A stretch of DNA of 64,000 bases from Sipunculus nudus (GCA_026874595.1 CM049311.1:38896676-38960675), one strand, 5' to 3'; numbered from the stretch's first letter, positions 23,040-37,126 are shown. Translations and numbers: made by a program. The notes: generated by a model from the sequence alone, not told the origin.

Positions 23040-25990
23040 TTTATGTGCTGGGCTTGGTGGTATAATGTTGTTGACTAATGAGCAAGCTTATGCCAACTGC
23101 TTGGAGAGTACTGAATGAGATTAATTATTAGGCTAGGCTATTGTCCAAGTGCCTGAATCTCTTGTGGGCCATACTGGTGGCACAGAATCAGTCTGGTACA
23201 TTTCCTAACAATCAATGTGTGTAATCCTTATCCTAGCTGTAACCAGCTGTTCATCTACAATTATGAAAGTAAGTGTACAGGGAAATAAATTAGTACACCC
23301 AGATTCCACCATTTTGAAAACCAAAAACATCTTAGTTGTAAGTCCATCATTTTGGTTCTGACAATTAAGACTCAGGTATAAAAAGAAAATAAAAGAATAA
23401 TTTCCTCGTAAACTGGTACAACAAACTTGACAAGTTTTTAGATGATTATGAAATTGTATTACACAGAAAACATAAGAATAAGGATTGTCTTTCAATAATG
23501 TTTAAATTAAGGTAAATAAATTACAGTTGTCTTCATCAAAGTCTTGTGATACCGGTAATTCTGTTTCCAATTAACTGCAGCTATGTTTATTAAGTGCATG
23601 CAGTAGATGTTATTTACAAATATAAGAAGAGACTTAACATAAATTTTGTAATATTTTATTAATTTTGAACCACAAAATCAAAAATGACATGTCTTGTGTT
23701 ATAAAATAGGATAGCATAAACCAGGAAAACTTTATATAACAAAAATTTAAGACATATATAGGGTACCTTAGAATTGTAAAAAAAAAATTGCATTTAAAAG
23801 TTAATTTGTACAAAATGGGGATTCCTTGCATTTGAGCATCATTAAATTTCTCAAAGGAAAGAATTACGAGATTTGCCAGGCATAGGAAGTTAGAAACACA
23901 TGGGGGAGTATGAACATTATAATGCTCCAGAAAATAATGTTGTCATGCTCAGACTGATATTGCAATTATTTGCATACAAACATATTTGTGATCTTGGTTG
24001 ACATTAAATCCCCGTGTTCAGATTCACCATCTGTATTCTGATTGGACTTTGTGATCTAGCTCGTCTGGTCAGATTTCAGATCCTACCATCTAGGAATTGA
24101 ATTCTTGTTCTTCCTGTTTAGACATTGCTACTTGAATGACGGCTTACTAATTGGCAGGTTCATTATACATGAATAAATATTACAGAAATCAAATTATTCT
24201 GAATAAAACATGATAAAAGTTGATGTCTTGAAAGTATAAAGCAATACCAATTAGTAGATAAAAAAAGTTCTCAGAATAAATATGTTTTAATGTTATAGGA
24301 GATAAAAAAAATTGTTTAGCTGAAGCAGCATGAAGCAAGAAGCTGTAAAATCAGACAAGCTCACATGTAATCTTGTCTGATCCGGCAGAGTTTGGCTTCC
24401 TGTGGTATTGTTCCGTCTCTTGTCAAGCTCGCCAGCAGAAAGATCCGGACATGCCCTGCTGTTCTGTAATTAGATTCTTACCATGGGAGCCTCAGATCTG
24501 CTCACCCTCATCAGCTTGATAAGATGTTTATCCAGACATCTTATTTCCATGATCTCTTACCAAGGTGTGTGTTTTTCTAGACCTGTAGTTACTCCAGTCA
24601 ACTTATCCATTTCCTGTTTTGTTTCACTTGATGCGTAGGAGGAAAAAAGTTGGACCCTTAGGTATTTCAAATGGCTTCATTTTCTTCCCTGCTTTGCTCA
24701 TTTTAAGGAAGTTTTCTACCAGTGACAGTGCCACATGTAGTTAGCAAATGATAATGGTGTTATGGCTGCAGTTCTTTCAACCAGTGAATAGCTATTACCA
24801 TTTTCTCTTTATCGTGTACTTCTCTTATAGTGTTGGTGCTGCAAGTTACAGTTCACTCTACTAATGAATAACAAATACAGCGCAAAAATTATTTCTTGCA
24901 AAGATTATAATTTCTTATCCAAAGAACATCTTCTGTTTACATGAAATTCTCAAGATATTTTTCTTGATTTACAGGTAGTGTGCTCAAGGTCAAGAAAGTC
25001 TATCTAGATTTTCTTATGATAAGATAGATATTATCTGATCTTAAGAAAATTTTCCTTCATCAAAATATCCCAAGATATTATTTTATGCATAAGATATCTG
25101 TTTTTTTTTAAGAGCAAAAAAAATGATCATATCAGAAAAAAAATTCTCATCACAAAAAAAAAAACAAATTTGTGAACAAAACAAGAATAATTTTCTTACC
25201 CTACTCCCAAGCAAATGTTCTTGGCAATATATATATTTTTTTTTATGATTCTAAGGAAATTATTACAGCCATAAATTAAATTTATCTCTTGATAATGTAC
25301 TTGTTTGGTTGTTTGGAAGGGATGGTAGCATTAAAATTGTTGAATTACAGTAACCATTTATATATTTTCTCAACAGTTTCTCCTAGTACCTTTGATGTAA
25401 AGTAAAAAAAATTTTTGACTACGTATACTGTAAGATAACATGAGATGGGCTTTCTGATCATTTGTGACATATATAAGGCACAAATAGAGGTAACTGAGGT
25501 AAAGATACATAGTATATTAATATTGCTGGATATGATAAAATGTTAATAAAATATCCAGGCATATGAGAGAGAAACAGATTTTCTACAAAAAATATGACAG
25601 AAGCTATGACAGAATTTAATAACAAGATGTTGCCCATATGTTTTACAAATTTAGCAAAATAGGATATACCATACCACAGTACCAGATGGAATGCAATGAT
25701 GCCATAAAACAAGTGCAGACTAAACAAAATGCATCATATATCCAGCTGAATGCAAGGTGGACTACCTAGTCAATATGCATGAGTTTAGCTGAGAAAGGTG
25801 AATCAATTAAAAGATGAGCAGAGGTTTTAACTGTCAACACTTTGAGGTGTTACAGCTTGTAGTTCCATTCTTTACAAAACTAACAAAACCAAACATCGTG
25901 GAAAAAAAATGAGGAATGAAAAATCTACCTCAATGACCATCATCAGGAACAAAATAGTATTAATGTAACACAGAAAGGAAATAAAAAACT
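23040..25990. other. AT-rich intronic sequence, no clear feature
   Basis: A GC-richer patch at about 24340-24540 contains AGCAGCATGAAGCAAGAAGC and ATCAGACAAGCTCACATG paired loosely with CTTGTCTGATCC. It could be a conserved non-coding block, but nothing in the sequence proves that. No exon is supported. Confidence 0.5.
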
Positions 25991-26149
25991 AAAGCCATGT
26001 AACAGCGAAACATTGTAAATTGTGCAAATGCATGGCACAGATTTACACCTTGAAATGAAAATTGTACAGTTGTAAACCATGGTATTGAAAATGGTGCAGT
26101 GGTAAACCTTGTAGTAAAATGGTACAGAAGTTTATATTTCCATCTTAGA

Positions 26150-26394
26150 CAGGATGTATTATATGGTAAACCCACGGTCCATCTGTCTGTTGCCCATCCG
26201 TTAACTTTTAGTGTCACTGCAATAACTTACCAGGGCTTCAGTTGGATCTTCACAAAAATCACCAAAAATCTTACCAATATATAGATTATCTTGTTCAAGT
26301 TATAGTCAAAATATACACAGATTTAATGAGGTTTGTGGTGTTGGAACAATAACTTACCAGGAATATGATGGATTTTTACCTTTGTTGTAGTGAA
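26150..26394 (+). mobile_element. Helentron-family fragment within the 29-bp array
   Basis: It contains CCATCTGTCTGTTGCCCATCC, TTAACTTTTAGTGTCACTGC, and two AATAACTTACCAGG-type phrases similar to the 8214-8592 element. The ends are unclear. Confidence 0.5.
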
Positions 26395-26779
26395 AATACT
26401 ACAGAAGTAAAGCTTGTAATGGACATTGTACAGAAGCAAACCTTGAATTGAAAATGTTACAGAAGTTAACCTTGAATAGAAAATGGTACAAAAGTAAACC
26501 TTGAATTGAAAAAGGTACATCAGTTTTAGGGTTGAATACAGGGGCCCAGCAAGGATACAAATTTCCCCATTACTTTTCATAATTTAAACCAATGAGTTCC
26601 ATTCTTCACAACAAGGATGTCTAATTTTGAAATATGCAAATTATACCTAATTGTTGGGTTAATTTCCAGTTATAATGAAAATAAATATCAAAAGGAAATA
26701 GGACAAGTAGTTTCTTGGGGCAAGAATAATCATTTGTTACTAAATCCTTAAAAAAACAAATTAGTAATTGATTTTAGAC

Positions 26780-27463
26780 AAAGACCAACCTGTCAATTTT
26801 TTATATCTATTGATGGAACACAAATAGAAATTGCACAACATACAACAGTATACATACTAAGGGGTAGTAGTAGATAATAGGCTTAAATGGTATAATAATG
26901 TCAACATAGTATACCGTTATGGGCAACAGCATTTAAACTTTGTAAGGAAAAATAAATTGTTTAACATGGATATGGTGAACTACTTGGATTATTCTATTCT
27001 TCAATGATCCAGAGTGTCATATCATATGCTTTGATATGCTGGTGGGGAAATCTGATCATTAAGAACAAAAAGAAAATCAAAGGATAAGAAAAATAGCAGA
27101 AAAAATTATTGGTCTTAATTTAGAGGACATATTATTTATGAAAATAATGTTATGAATATGCTGAAAAAATTGGTTGAAGGTAAAAGCTTGCTCAGTGATT
27201 ATATTGTCGGGCTAAAATCAGGCCGAAGGCTGCAGTCTCTGAGATGCAGAACAAACCGGTATTCCAATTCATTTGTACCAAAGGCGGTTAGATTGTTTAA
27301 TGCATAGCTAAATCAAAATATAATATTACTACTTCTTTATAAATACTATACTACTATGTCTTTGTTTTCTACTCAGCACTATGTCTTACATTTGATATCA
27401 CCTGCAAAGAAAATTCCTGTATTGGTATGGAATAAATCGTGTATCTTGTATCTTGTATCTTGT
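26780..27463 (+). pseudogene. Dead LINE fragment (3' end of a reverse transcriptase ORF)
   Basis: Translated with frame shifts and stops, the segment reads like the C-terminal part of a CR1/L2-type LINE polymerase: VDNRLKWYNNVN, QQHLNFVRK, then after a gap KIAEKIIGLNLEDI, and finally SGRRLQSLRCRTNRYSNSF and VPKAVRLFN (ending near 27300). The last block is the conserved arginine/asparagine-rich tail seen before the stop codon in such elements. The 3' untranslated part ends at about 27463 in three or four TATCTTG units rather than poly(A), as is typical of L2/CR1 elements. The copy is 5'-truncated, has several internal stops, and is inserted in the 29-bp array. The call comes from recalled family features, not a search. 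Confidence 0.7.
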
Positions 27464-28089
27464 AAACCTTGAATTGGAAATGGAACAGAAGTAAACTTTG
27501 AATTGAAAAGGGTACAGAAAAAAACCTTGCATTGGAAATGGAACAGAAGTAAACCTTGAATTGAAAATGGTACAGAAAAAAACCTTGAATTGAAAATGGT
27601 GCACAAGTAAGCATCAAACTGATAATGAAGGGTACAGGAATAAACCTTGAATTGAAAATGGTACAAAAGTAAACCATGGATTAAAAATGGTACAGTCATA
27701 AAATTTTAATGAAGATTTGACATTTGAGACATATAAAGAAAAATTAACACAAAACTACTTGTGTGCAAACATAATTAAATACATGAACAAAAAGGGTATA
27801 TAAACACATTGTTTTTTAAACTGGTAGAGAATTTGAAATGCAGTTGAAAAGAGCACAGTCATGAACATTGCAAGATAAATGGCACTAGAAAACTTGCAGA
27901 AGCAAATCTCGAAAGGTAATTGGTAACGATGTACATTTCCAGAGGTAAATGTTACATAAACAACCCTGAAAGGACAATGGTGTAGAAGAGAACAGGTAAT
28001 CAAGTAGAACTGATCAACCCAAGATGATAGACAGAAAATAGCGCACGAAGGTAACACAGACCAGAGGCAACTCCATAGAGAAATTCTAA

Positions 28090-28490
28090 AGGGTCCTATT
28101 CTGATATTTGATATATATTAAAAAAAGACAAGCCCTTCATAATAATAGGCCAGAGAAAGCAGATCCCACTGCACACAGACTGCTTGTTTTTTTTTTTTTT
28201 CATTTGTTTATAACATGTTGTGGGTCTGCCAAAATAATCCACACACTCTGCCGTCAAGTCAGATGAACCAGAGGCAGAGTTTGAATTAGTAACTTCCGCA
28301 CATATTCAGCCAACCACCCTAGGGTGAATGAGCTTTCTGTTTGTCAACATTGCTGTGTTCACTAATAGCTTTAAAGATAAACAAGCTCATACACCGTTCA
28401 CAGACGCTTTTCTTGACTTGAATAATGTAGAGTTCATTAATTCATATGTATGCAAAGTAAGCCAGATAACAATTACCGGTAAGTTCAGAA
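28090..28490. mobile_element. Diverged copy of the 50588-51041 MITE
   Basis: Shared landmarks are AATAGGCCAGA, CACTGCACACA/CACCGCACACG, TGCTTGTTTTGTTT-like sequence, TTTATAACATG, GGGTCTGCCAAAATAA, CAAGTCAGAT, TTTGTCAACATTGCTGT and AACAAG. The left end, CTAAAGGGTCC, is close to the TAAAGGGGCC of the other copy. The right end is eroded. Confidence 0.65.
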
Positions 28491-30640
28491 ATAGTCCACA
28501 AAAGTGATACATCTTGTTAGGAAATTAATGCAATGATGAATAAGACTTGGAACCAGAACAGGAATGAATACTAAAAGAGAGGAGGGAGGAGCACTTTTGT
28601 CAAAAGCTGCACCAAATAGACCAGAGAGGCAGCAGAGTTGTAGCATTAACATCAGTAGGCATGGATGCCAGGGAAGGTTATAGAATTAGATATAGCTCAC
28701 AACACTTGGTGGCACTCGTGTCTGATTAGAACCCTGAAAATCAATAGTTATTTTTTCATATGACTCTGCCCACAACATGCTGAGGGGAATTACTATTGGC
28801 CATCCATTTTTTGGGCTGTGTAGGTGGTGGCATGGAAACGTTTGCTACACTGACAGCAGCAGATAACTTGAAATGAAACTTACCAGGCCACATTTCTCAT
28901 GGAAATGCTTGCTCCAGTGACAGTCACAGATAACTTGGACTGAAATTGTCAGATGACATCTCGCTGTTGCACATTTTATTTTTCATATTTATCATCTCAG
29001 TTCTCTGCTAACTATGATCTTGATATTCTGTGCATTTTGTGTGACTGGGGTTATGAAACGATGGCAGTTACCTTGGATACCATTGTAATCAGGTCAGTGT
29101 AGTGTGTTTTACACTTTAAGTTTATGGTACTGCACTTTATTAAGTAAGTGTTATATTGTTATAAAGAAATTGAAAATCAGAAAGCTCATGTTAGAATTTA
29201 GGCTTAATTTGTAAAGTCTGAAAGCTAGCTTTGATTGAAAGCTGATGGTATATAGCATTGTCTTTTTTAGCATTGATGTGTTTTAACTGACAAGGAAATA
29301 GTGCAGGAAAAGTCTTTGGTGTCTTCTGTGGACTTTAATTAGAATTTTTAACAACTGAATTTAACTTGAAATTATATTTGATACAATAATTATCAAAAGA
29401 GGGACAAGTACCAGGTGACAATAGCATAACTGTTATAACACAAAATATTGGTATTTTGTATGTTGGCAAGTAAACTTTTGGAGCATGTGATATTCATAAA
29501 TGGAATTTCTTTGTGAAATTCATTACAATTAATTATTAAACATGAAAGTTTCTTTTTTATCTGTTTATTCAGAACTTTCTGCTTGTTAGAACTATAATAT
29601 GTTAAATAAAAGTAATTAAAAGTCATGAACAATGTTAAAAAGGTCTCTAAAACATTGTTACATTTGATATTCGGATGGGTTGACTCTTTTGTTATGTTCT
29701 CTCTTCATGATAAAATCATATACAAACTTGCACTTGGTAGATTTTGTGATTCTCCATTTTAAATAGAAAGCAAGATAAATTTCATAGAAATTAATATCTT
29801 AACTGTTTGTTCAATCTTTCACCAGTGAAAATGATCATGCATGGATGATTTTATCTATTCCATTATTGTGGAAGCACTGCATCAATAGTTATGTAGCACT
29901 AGATATGTTTGATTGGATGCTTTAAATTCATGATACAAATAATGAAAAAGTGGAAATGAAAAAATTATTTTCAGATAAATGTGAACCCTTTTTATTCAGG
30001 ACAAGGCAGTGGAATGACTAGCCTGATCCTAACCTTTTTAAATAAGTAGAACCTGAAGAAGGCATGTGCATATTTAACATAGAGAGGCTGTCTCTGACCC
30101 ATGGACTGGAGAACACAGGCAGCATATCAGTTCTGCATAAGAACACAACAGTGACAGGTTAACATTCAGTGTAAGCTTTATTGTCATTGAGTTTGCCAAC
30201 TATCAAATCCTTGCCTTGCAGGAATGAGAGACTGTATCAAGATGGTTCATGTAAATTCTCTCAGATTGCTTATCCTTTCGGTGGGGGAGTAAATTGACAT
30301 GATTGAGGCAACACAGACAGGAGTCCAGTAAGGTCATTTCCAGATACCCAGCCCTCTGAGAAATTGATGAACTACACCAGGGGTTGGGGATTCTGCAGTT
30401 TTCAGTGATGCATAGATATCGTCTATGGTAATTACTGTCTGGTGGTTGTAACCCTGCATGCCTTATTACGAGCCTAGGAGGCTTCAGTGTCCTCACTGCA
30501 TGGATTACAGATATTAGGACATGTATGTTTTAAATAATTCTGCTGTGTCAGCTTGAAACGTCTTCTTGTGAATATTATGCAGGGGCTAGCTAGCTCCAGA
30601 ATGGTAATAGTGTAGTTTGGCTTGTCCCCCACCCCTCAGG
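28490..30640. other. Intronic sequence, no clear feature
   Basis: A 97-codon minus-strand frame (30203-30496) lies in a slightly GC-richer patch but shows no recognisable residues and no splice pair. Otherwise the stretch is AT-rich. Confidence 0.5.
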
Positions 30641-33017
30641 TTTTTAGCTCAGCTGACTATAAGTCATCTGAGCTATAGTCGTGGTCCATTGTCCGTCGTC
30701 CGTCAGTCTGTCCGTCCGTCCGGCAGTCCGGATGTCCGTTCGAAGACTGGCAAATTTCGACACCATTGGACCTACGAATCTGAAATTCGGCATACAGTTA
30801 GATGTCCCCAAAATCTCCTTCCATGCCAAAAATTGGGTCAATATGACTTCGTTCCTTCAAGATATTAAGGAAAAACCTCAATTTTTTATTAGAAATCTAT
30901 TTTCACACTTCAGGACTGCCTAATATCAAAACCACTAATCTGGTTTTCTTCATTTTTACCATAAATATTTCTCTATATGGTTCCTATGTACATGCCAGAA
31001 ATTAAGTCAGTATTATTTAATTTAAAAAAGTTATGGGCCAAACATAATGGACTTTGTAAAAAAATGAGGAAAGATATTTTGTCACTTAAGACCAAAAGTG
31101 TTAAAGGTAGGAATTTTTTTCAGTAATACTACTTTAAATAATCAAAATTTAATTGTATACTAAAAATTAGATCAAAATCTGTTAAATTTTTTTAAATATT
31201 GGCAAAAATATAAAATTGGTACCTTAAATTTTGCCCAAGTTTGACCATGGCACGTTTTTTTCCTGTAACTGCTGTGGATTTAATTTTCAAAGCATGTTTT
31301 TGTTACCATTTCAACTGTTAAAACAAAAAATTTGAGACTAGTTGATCAAAAACTGTAGATTTTATTCAAGTTTTCAAACACCATATCACATATTGTTTAC
31401 ATCAAGCTAGTGTTATGCAGTTTACTAGAGCTCAGCTCCCCAGCTTCAGCTCAAAGTTCCGTAAATTTTGCATACAGTTAGATGTCCCCCAAATCCTCTA
31501 CCATACTAACAGTTTGGTCACTAGGACTGCATTCCTTCGAGATTTTAAGAAAAAACTTCATTTTTCCATTAAAAACCCATTGTTACACTTTAAGATTGCC
31601 TAATGTCAAAACCACTTATCTGACTTTGATCATATATAATATTCATATTTTTCTATACATTCGCTATGCATATGCCAGAAATGATGTCAGTATTGTGTAA
31701 TTGTTTTAAATACTAGGCCCAATCATAATGCACTTTGTAAAAAATCAAGAAATATATTTACTCTCTTAACATGAAAATTGCTGAAGGTAGACATTTTTTG
31801 CCAGGGATATAACATTATTTAATCAAGATTCAATTGTATTTCTGAATTCTGAATTTTTCAAATTTTATCAGTTATTAGCATAAATATGAAATCAGTACCT
31901 TAAATTTTGCCCCACTTTGGCCATGGCATGTTTTTTCCCTGTAAGCACTGTAGATTTAATTTTCATATCTTGCACACGTAAGGATTTTAGCTTCTTAATT
32001 CTGAAGTTATAAAAGGAATTGGTCAAAATCTAGCTTTTATGAAAGTTTTTATGAGACCATATCACACCTTGGCTGTACTGAAGCCCCTCTTTTATGTCCC
32101 CACATTGACCTTCAGGCCAATTATGCATGCTTGAAGCAAGGCACTCTGCAGCCAGCCAGCTCTTGGGTGGCTTCAACTGGATCTAACTGTCCAACCCCCT
32201 CCACTAGTATTTGTTTAGGCCATAAACATAACAATAAACTATTTTTTAAATTCTTGGTTTATGATAAGAACTTAAAAAAAATAAATGGAAAAGGAATTTA
32301 TAGTTAATGAGTTACAGGGGATTACCTTGCAATTAGTGATCATTTATGGATCTTCCATGGATGGCCAAAATTGTATTTCAAATGACACCATGCAGTCACC
32401 ATTGGGTATTTTTCATTTCAACCATAAAAATGAAAAATAAATAATTAAAATAAATTGTTGTTTACTATTAGGGATTATATGAAGCAAGATAATGATAGAC
32501 AAGGACGCAGTTTTATTGCCAGAAATTATGTCAATATTGTAGACTTGAGGGGCATCAAAATAATGCACCTTGTCAAGACCGATCTTGTCAAGATATTATG
32601 TCATACAGTCACAAATTCATAAATCCCCTCATCAGCATAGTTAATCATAACCTTGTATCTGTCAAATTGAACTCTTGCAGTTTTCCATACACTATAGATC
32701 CTTCAACAAATAGCCTTATCATCATTATACCACTGCTTAGCATACTGTCATTGCATTCATATTTGCTCAAATAAATTGCTTTTTTCGACCCCTCCGGAAT
32801 AAATAAAAAATAAACCACTATATTTTACTCCATATTAATCCATCAGTCAGGTTATTTCATATATCATTTACTCACATATTACATTATATTCCTTTATAAA
32901 AGCCCAACATGACCATGATATTCTAAGCTTTATCTACTCATTATAGTATCACAATGGTGATACATTTATAGTCCAATCATGATCAGCTGAGCGCCGTGAC
33001 CCATGGGTCCCTTGTTT
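30641..33017 (+). mobile_element. Helentron-like element (2.38 kb)
   Basis: The left end is TTTTTAGCTCAGCTGA, with the subterminal repeat GCTCAGCTGA at 30647-30656. Its perfect inverse, TCAGCTGAGC, is at 32983-32992. The right end carries the 12-bp palindrome GACCCATGGGTC (32998-33009) and closes with CCTTGTTT. Tandem CCGTCCGTC follows the left end. Two diverged copies of an approximately 690-bp internal unit are visible (AGTTAGATGTCCCC and AACCACTTATCTG/AACCACTAATCTG at about 30796/30940 and 31478/31610). It has no transposase coding. The 3' end of a relative is seen at 39615. Confidence 0.65.
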
Positions 33018-34690
33018 CAACTTATAGGCAGGGTATATTTTAATGTTATATTGACCCCCTATATGTTCAATCATGAAGGAAAATTGATGTGCAGTTCTAT
33101 TCTGGATTTGTGCAGCTCTAAAGTTTAGGGTTTTGTTCTGGTCACTCTCTGAAACCCAACTTTTATGCCCATGAGTAAATGGATCACTCTTGACTCATAT
33201 CAAGGCTATACACCATACAATTGACTCTGGATGAGTTTGCAAACATTTATTATATTTCTGCAAGGGGTGAACCATTTGATACCTGGGGAGGATGGGGCTT
33301 TTTTAAATAAAAAATTTGTTTGGATAAAATGCTTGTCCTTGCATTTGAAGGGAGGGGGAATGTTTGTTTAATTGCAGTTTGTATCCTCAAAATGTGACCA
33401 TGTATTGATGTAGGGCTACAACATTAAAATATGATTTTTGTCCTGAGCTTGCTTTGTATCAATTCAGGATCAATGGTACTTTGATTTTGATATAAGTATC
33501 GGCTTTAATTTTCTGGTCATTACATCAACTCAAATGATACACTATTATTGTCTCCATGCCAGAATGAGACTTAATACAGAAAACAGTTGCCTGTAGAAAG
33601 TAGATCAGTTGATAAAATAACAGCACATGGAATACATCATTATGCCCAACGTTTCATATACAAGGCAGGTATAATACAGGTATGAAATTTCATCTCTGTT
33701 TGCTAGCTTGACACATAATATGTGAGATAAGAAGTGGGAAGGAAAGCAGACTGTATCCCAGATTCTTGGACAGTTATTGTATTCCCAGACAAAATCAGGA
33801 TACTATGGTAAAGGCATGGTCACGCCTAATCCGGCGCCACTGCAGAGATTTCTTTCAGGCAAGATACATAAAAAATTTTGCATGGATCTTTTCGAAACTT
33901 GACATGTACATAGATATGGTTGAGGGGACTAAGCCTATCTAAAATGGGGTCATGACCTTTGCTATGAGAGTATCCTTGACCTTGAATATTCCCATATTTG
34001 GTGAACAAAAATTATTTCTCAAATTGATAGATGGAAGAAACCATGGTCGCTTGCCAAGTGCCAGTACACGCTGCTGAAGATGGAAGGCCTATTCTTTATT
34101 GGGGGATTAATTGTCTCAGGATAATATGGTACATGCAGTGCTAAGAAATTTAGTTAAATATCTATTTTAAGTAAATCTGAAATATACAATAAATTATGAC
34201 TATACTTAGGTATAGTGCATGTAAGAATCATTGGCTTTAAATAAATGATCAGGTCATATTACAACAAAACTCTATTACCAGTGTCAAATCAAATGAAGCT
34301 GGGGGAATTCCTATGAATGTATAAAATGATATATTTTAACAAGTCTTTGTAAGAATATAGGGGCATGCAGGGGATATTTTAGTTGGTATCTGGCATTCAT
34401 AAAGATCCAGATAATTCAGCATTTTTCAGGATTTGTTATTCTTTTTAAATTTCAAAGAAAGTGCTCTCAATGCTCAATTTTGACTACATACTTTAAAATT
34501 TCCCGGTAATATGGGAAGGAACCCCCCTATCCTAAAAGATATTAATGAATGAAGGTTCATTCATGAGAATTGTATAAATGTGTGCATTCCATACCATCTT
34601 CCCCCTGGGTATCAAATAATTTTAACTTTGCCAAGATGAGATTGCCATGGAGTAGCCCAGGATTTTAAACAAGAATTTGACAAGTTCTTG
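33018..34690. other. Intronic sequence, no clear feature
   Basis: A GC-richer segment near 33810-34020 (GGTCACGCCTAATCCGGCGCC) looks like a fragment of an old dispersed repeat. Nothing else could be supported. Confidence 0.5.
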
Positions 34691-34870
34691 CTAAAGCCAT
34701 CAATAATTTGATCAACTCTTGTCATGCCATCAGTTATCTGATTTTTTTCATGGCAGAGCCATCAATAATCTGTTTCTTGGCAGAGCCATCAATAATCTGA
34801 TTGGTTCTTACCAGAACCTTAATAATCTGATTGGTTCTTGCCAGAGCCTTCAATAATCTGATTGTATTCA
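34690..34870 (+). repeat. About 31-bp tandem repeat, 5 copies
   Basis: The unit approximates GCCATCAATAATCTGATTGG followed by TTCTTGCCAGA, with indels. Confidence 0.8.
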
Positions 34871-35014
34871 AATTAAATATCTTAAATATTTTACCATGTC
34901 AGACACAAAATTATGCCTGCTATATGTGGTATGGTGTATGGTTTTGTTAAGAACAGTAGGTGACCATTATGTTAACTGGTTATTTTCGTGGATTCAGAAT
35001 TATTTGTGATATTT

Positions 35015-35899
35015 GTATCCGCCAAAACGAAGTTTTTGACCGGGTTCCACCGCCGCGGCGGCGTTCATTTCCGGAGAACTCCTCTGAGACTACTGGACGG
35101 ATTTTTCCAAAACTTGCACCAATTATCAGGTCACATGTGAACTGGTGCCTAACCAATTGGCCTTGGCCTCTGTCCTTTCCTCTCTGCCCAGCATCCGTTT
35201 GTGCATCTGTTTCCATACATAAACCCACATATCTCGGGAACCGTTTGACCGATCAGGAAAAAAAATTTGTACAAATGTAGCCCTTGGATAGCTTTATAAC
35301 ATACACAAAAAATGATGGCGCCACCTGCAACCATGTTTGCACAGTTCCATCTGTTCATCTGTCTTGGGTTAAAATCACTCATATCTCTTCAGTGGTTTGA
35401 CTAATTCTCCTGTAATTCGGCATGCGTATACATCCTAGATAGCTTTCTTGATTTTATGACAGGTGGCGCCAGCTTTATTCACGTTCATGCTGCAGACATT
35501 AATGCTTATATCTCTGGACTCGTTTGACCAATCACGAAAAAATTTAACACTAATGTAGCCCTTGGACAGCTTTATAACATACACAAAAATGGTGGCACCA
35601 CCTGCAGCCATTTTTGCACAGCTTCCATCTGTTTGTCTGCTGTGGGATAAAATCACTCATATCTCTGCAGTAGTTTGACTTTTCCACCTGAAATTGTGCA
35701 TGTGTATACATCTTGGATAGTTTCTCTTTCAAATAACAGGTGGCACCACCTACAATCATGTTTATGTGGCAGACATCCATTCTAATATGTAACACATGTA
35801 ACTATTTCCCCTTGCCACTCAATCCATGCCTCACTTCACCCTTCCTACTCTTGATTTTGGCGGATACACGTAGTTGCTTGTCGACTACCCATATTCTAG
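35015..35899 (+). mobile_element. Helitron-like non-autonomous element
   Basis: Perfect 13-bp inverted repeats are present: GTATCCGCCAAAA at 35015-35027 and TTTTGGCGGATAC at 35855-35867. Downstream, a GTAGT...ACTAC hairpin (35870-35888) precedes ATATTCTAG, giving the CTAG end followed by T that canonical Helitrons show (CTRR ending before T). Internal tandem units of about 280 bp carry GCTTTATAACATACACAAAA and the GGTGGCRCCACCTGC palindrome at about 35313 and 35591. The true 5' end may lie a little upstream of 35015. Confidence 0.6.
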
Positions 35900-36775
35900 T
35901 TATAATTTCATTTAATTTGTTGGTTACTGAGTTTCATGAATGAAATCTACACGTAATTTAAAAGAATACATGAATCATGATAGATTGTCATGCAGTTTAA
36001 AGAAGGTCAACTTTTTTTTAGTCAGGCAGATCTTAAATCTGAATGAGTGCTCTAGTTGAGGGAGTTTTTGAATTTGTATACTTACTGGTACAAACATACT
36101 CCTTCAGCAACAAAAGTGACATTTAAGAGGATGTTAAACTAGTAACTGTTAGCTCCAAAAAAGGAGAACTGTGGATAATCATGGGACAAATATTACGAAA
36201 GTAAGTTTTGAATCACTTATTCTTTATGTCACATATGACAAGTTCAGCACACAGTGATCAATATTAGATGCTTTGATGAAAATAGTCTTAAAGTTCCATG
36301 ATTACCAATTGACAAACATGCATCAAAAAGTCACTAGTTTTCATTTTGTATTGGATCAAATTGTGTCTGATTGCCATTTTGCATTTCATGTTAATTGTTA
36401 GTAAGTTTGATTAAATTTCATTTTGATAGGTTATATTATTATATGTTGTTTTGACTAGCCATCAGTTTCTACTTAATTTAATTTAATAGTAACTATATTT
36501 AACATTGATTATTCTGTTAACTTAATAAAAGTATTGTTAGTCTGGTTCTTCATAAGATTCAGTAGGACAATGCCCAGAATTTTCAGCTGTTATGTGTTTG
36601 TATCTATTGTGATTATTTGTGAAAATTAAAGCCAGCTATTCACCTATATTCTCTGTACAATATCTGTGATTTCTGCCTGACTTTACATTCATATGCAGAA
36701 TCAGTCTTTCTTTTACCTGATATTACTTCGACTGAATGGATGTTGAACAAAAAAAATTTGACAAGATTTGACCTT
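35900..36775. other. AT-rich intronic sequence, no feature
   Basis: Nothing supportable was seen. Confidence 0.6.
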
Positions 36776-37126
36776 ATGCAGAGTAGGGCTAGGTATCGGT
36801 CCGCCTCTTCCGGTACAATATGTATTGCAATACAGTGTATTTGATACCGATACGTATTGACGATACGTTCATTTTTCTTTGTATATCATTTCTTAACAGA
36901 ATCTCTGTTTCTTGTTTTTATATATATATATTTTTTTATTTTTACATTCGACATATTTAGTATTCTATGTACTTAAGCAGCTTAAGCTTGATATTAAATA
37001 AATAAACAGTCACTCTGCTGTTTGTACAGGATTTGTCCCCAGGCTTTAACAATTTATTTGATATCTGATGTCCAACGCGGGAGTTCGGAGTACCCTATGA
37101 CTTGCTTCATTAAGATTTTCAAAGTA

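Larger units (their letters stand above)
25995..27710 (-). repeat. 29-bp minisatellite split by insertions
   Basis: The unit on the plus strand is GTAAACCTTGAATTGAAAAT followed by GGTACAGAA. Blocks occur at about 25995-26125, 26395-26525 and 27465-27710, with weaker relatives to about 28060. Between the blocks lie a Helentron-family fragment and a LINE fragment. The 85-106-residue minus-strand frames (FNSRFTSVPF-type repeats) are products of this repeat, not genes. Confidence 0.85.

Noticed and set aside
27369-27699. Minus-strand frames of about 100 codons (FNSRFTSVPF-type repeats)
   Set aside because: They are explained by the 29-bp tandem repeat.
30203-30496. 97-codon minus-strand frame, and a TTGCCTTGCAG acceptor-like site on the plus strand
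   Set aside because: There is no recognisable protein motif and no convincing donor, so it is not called as an exon.
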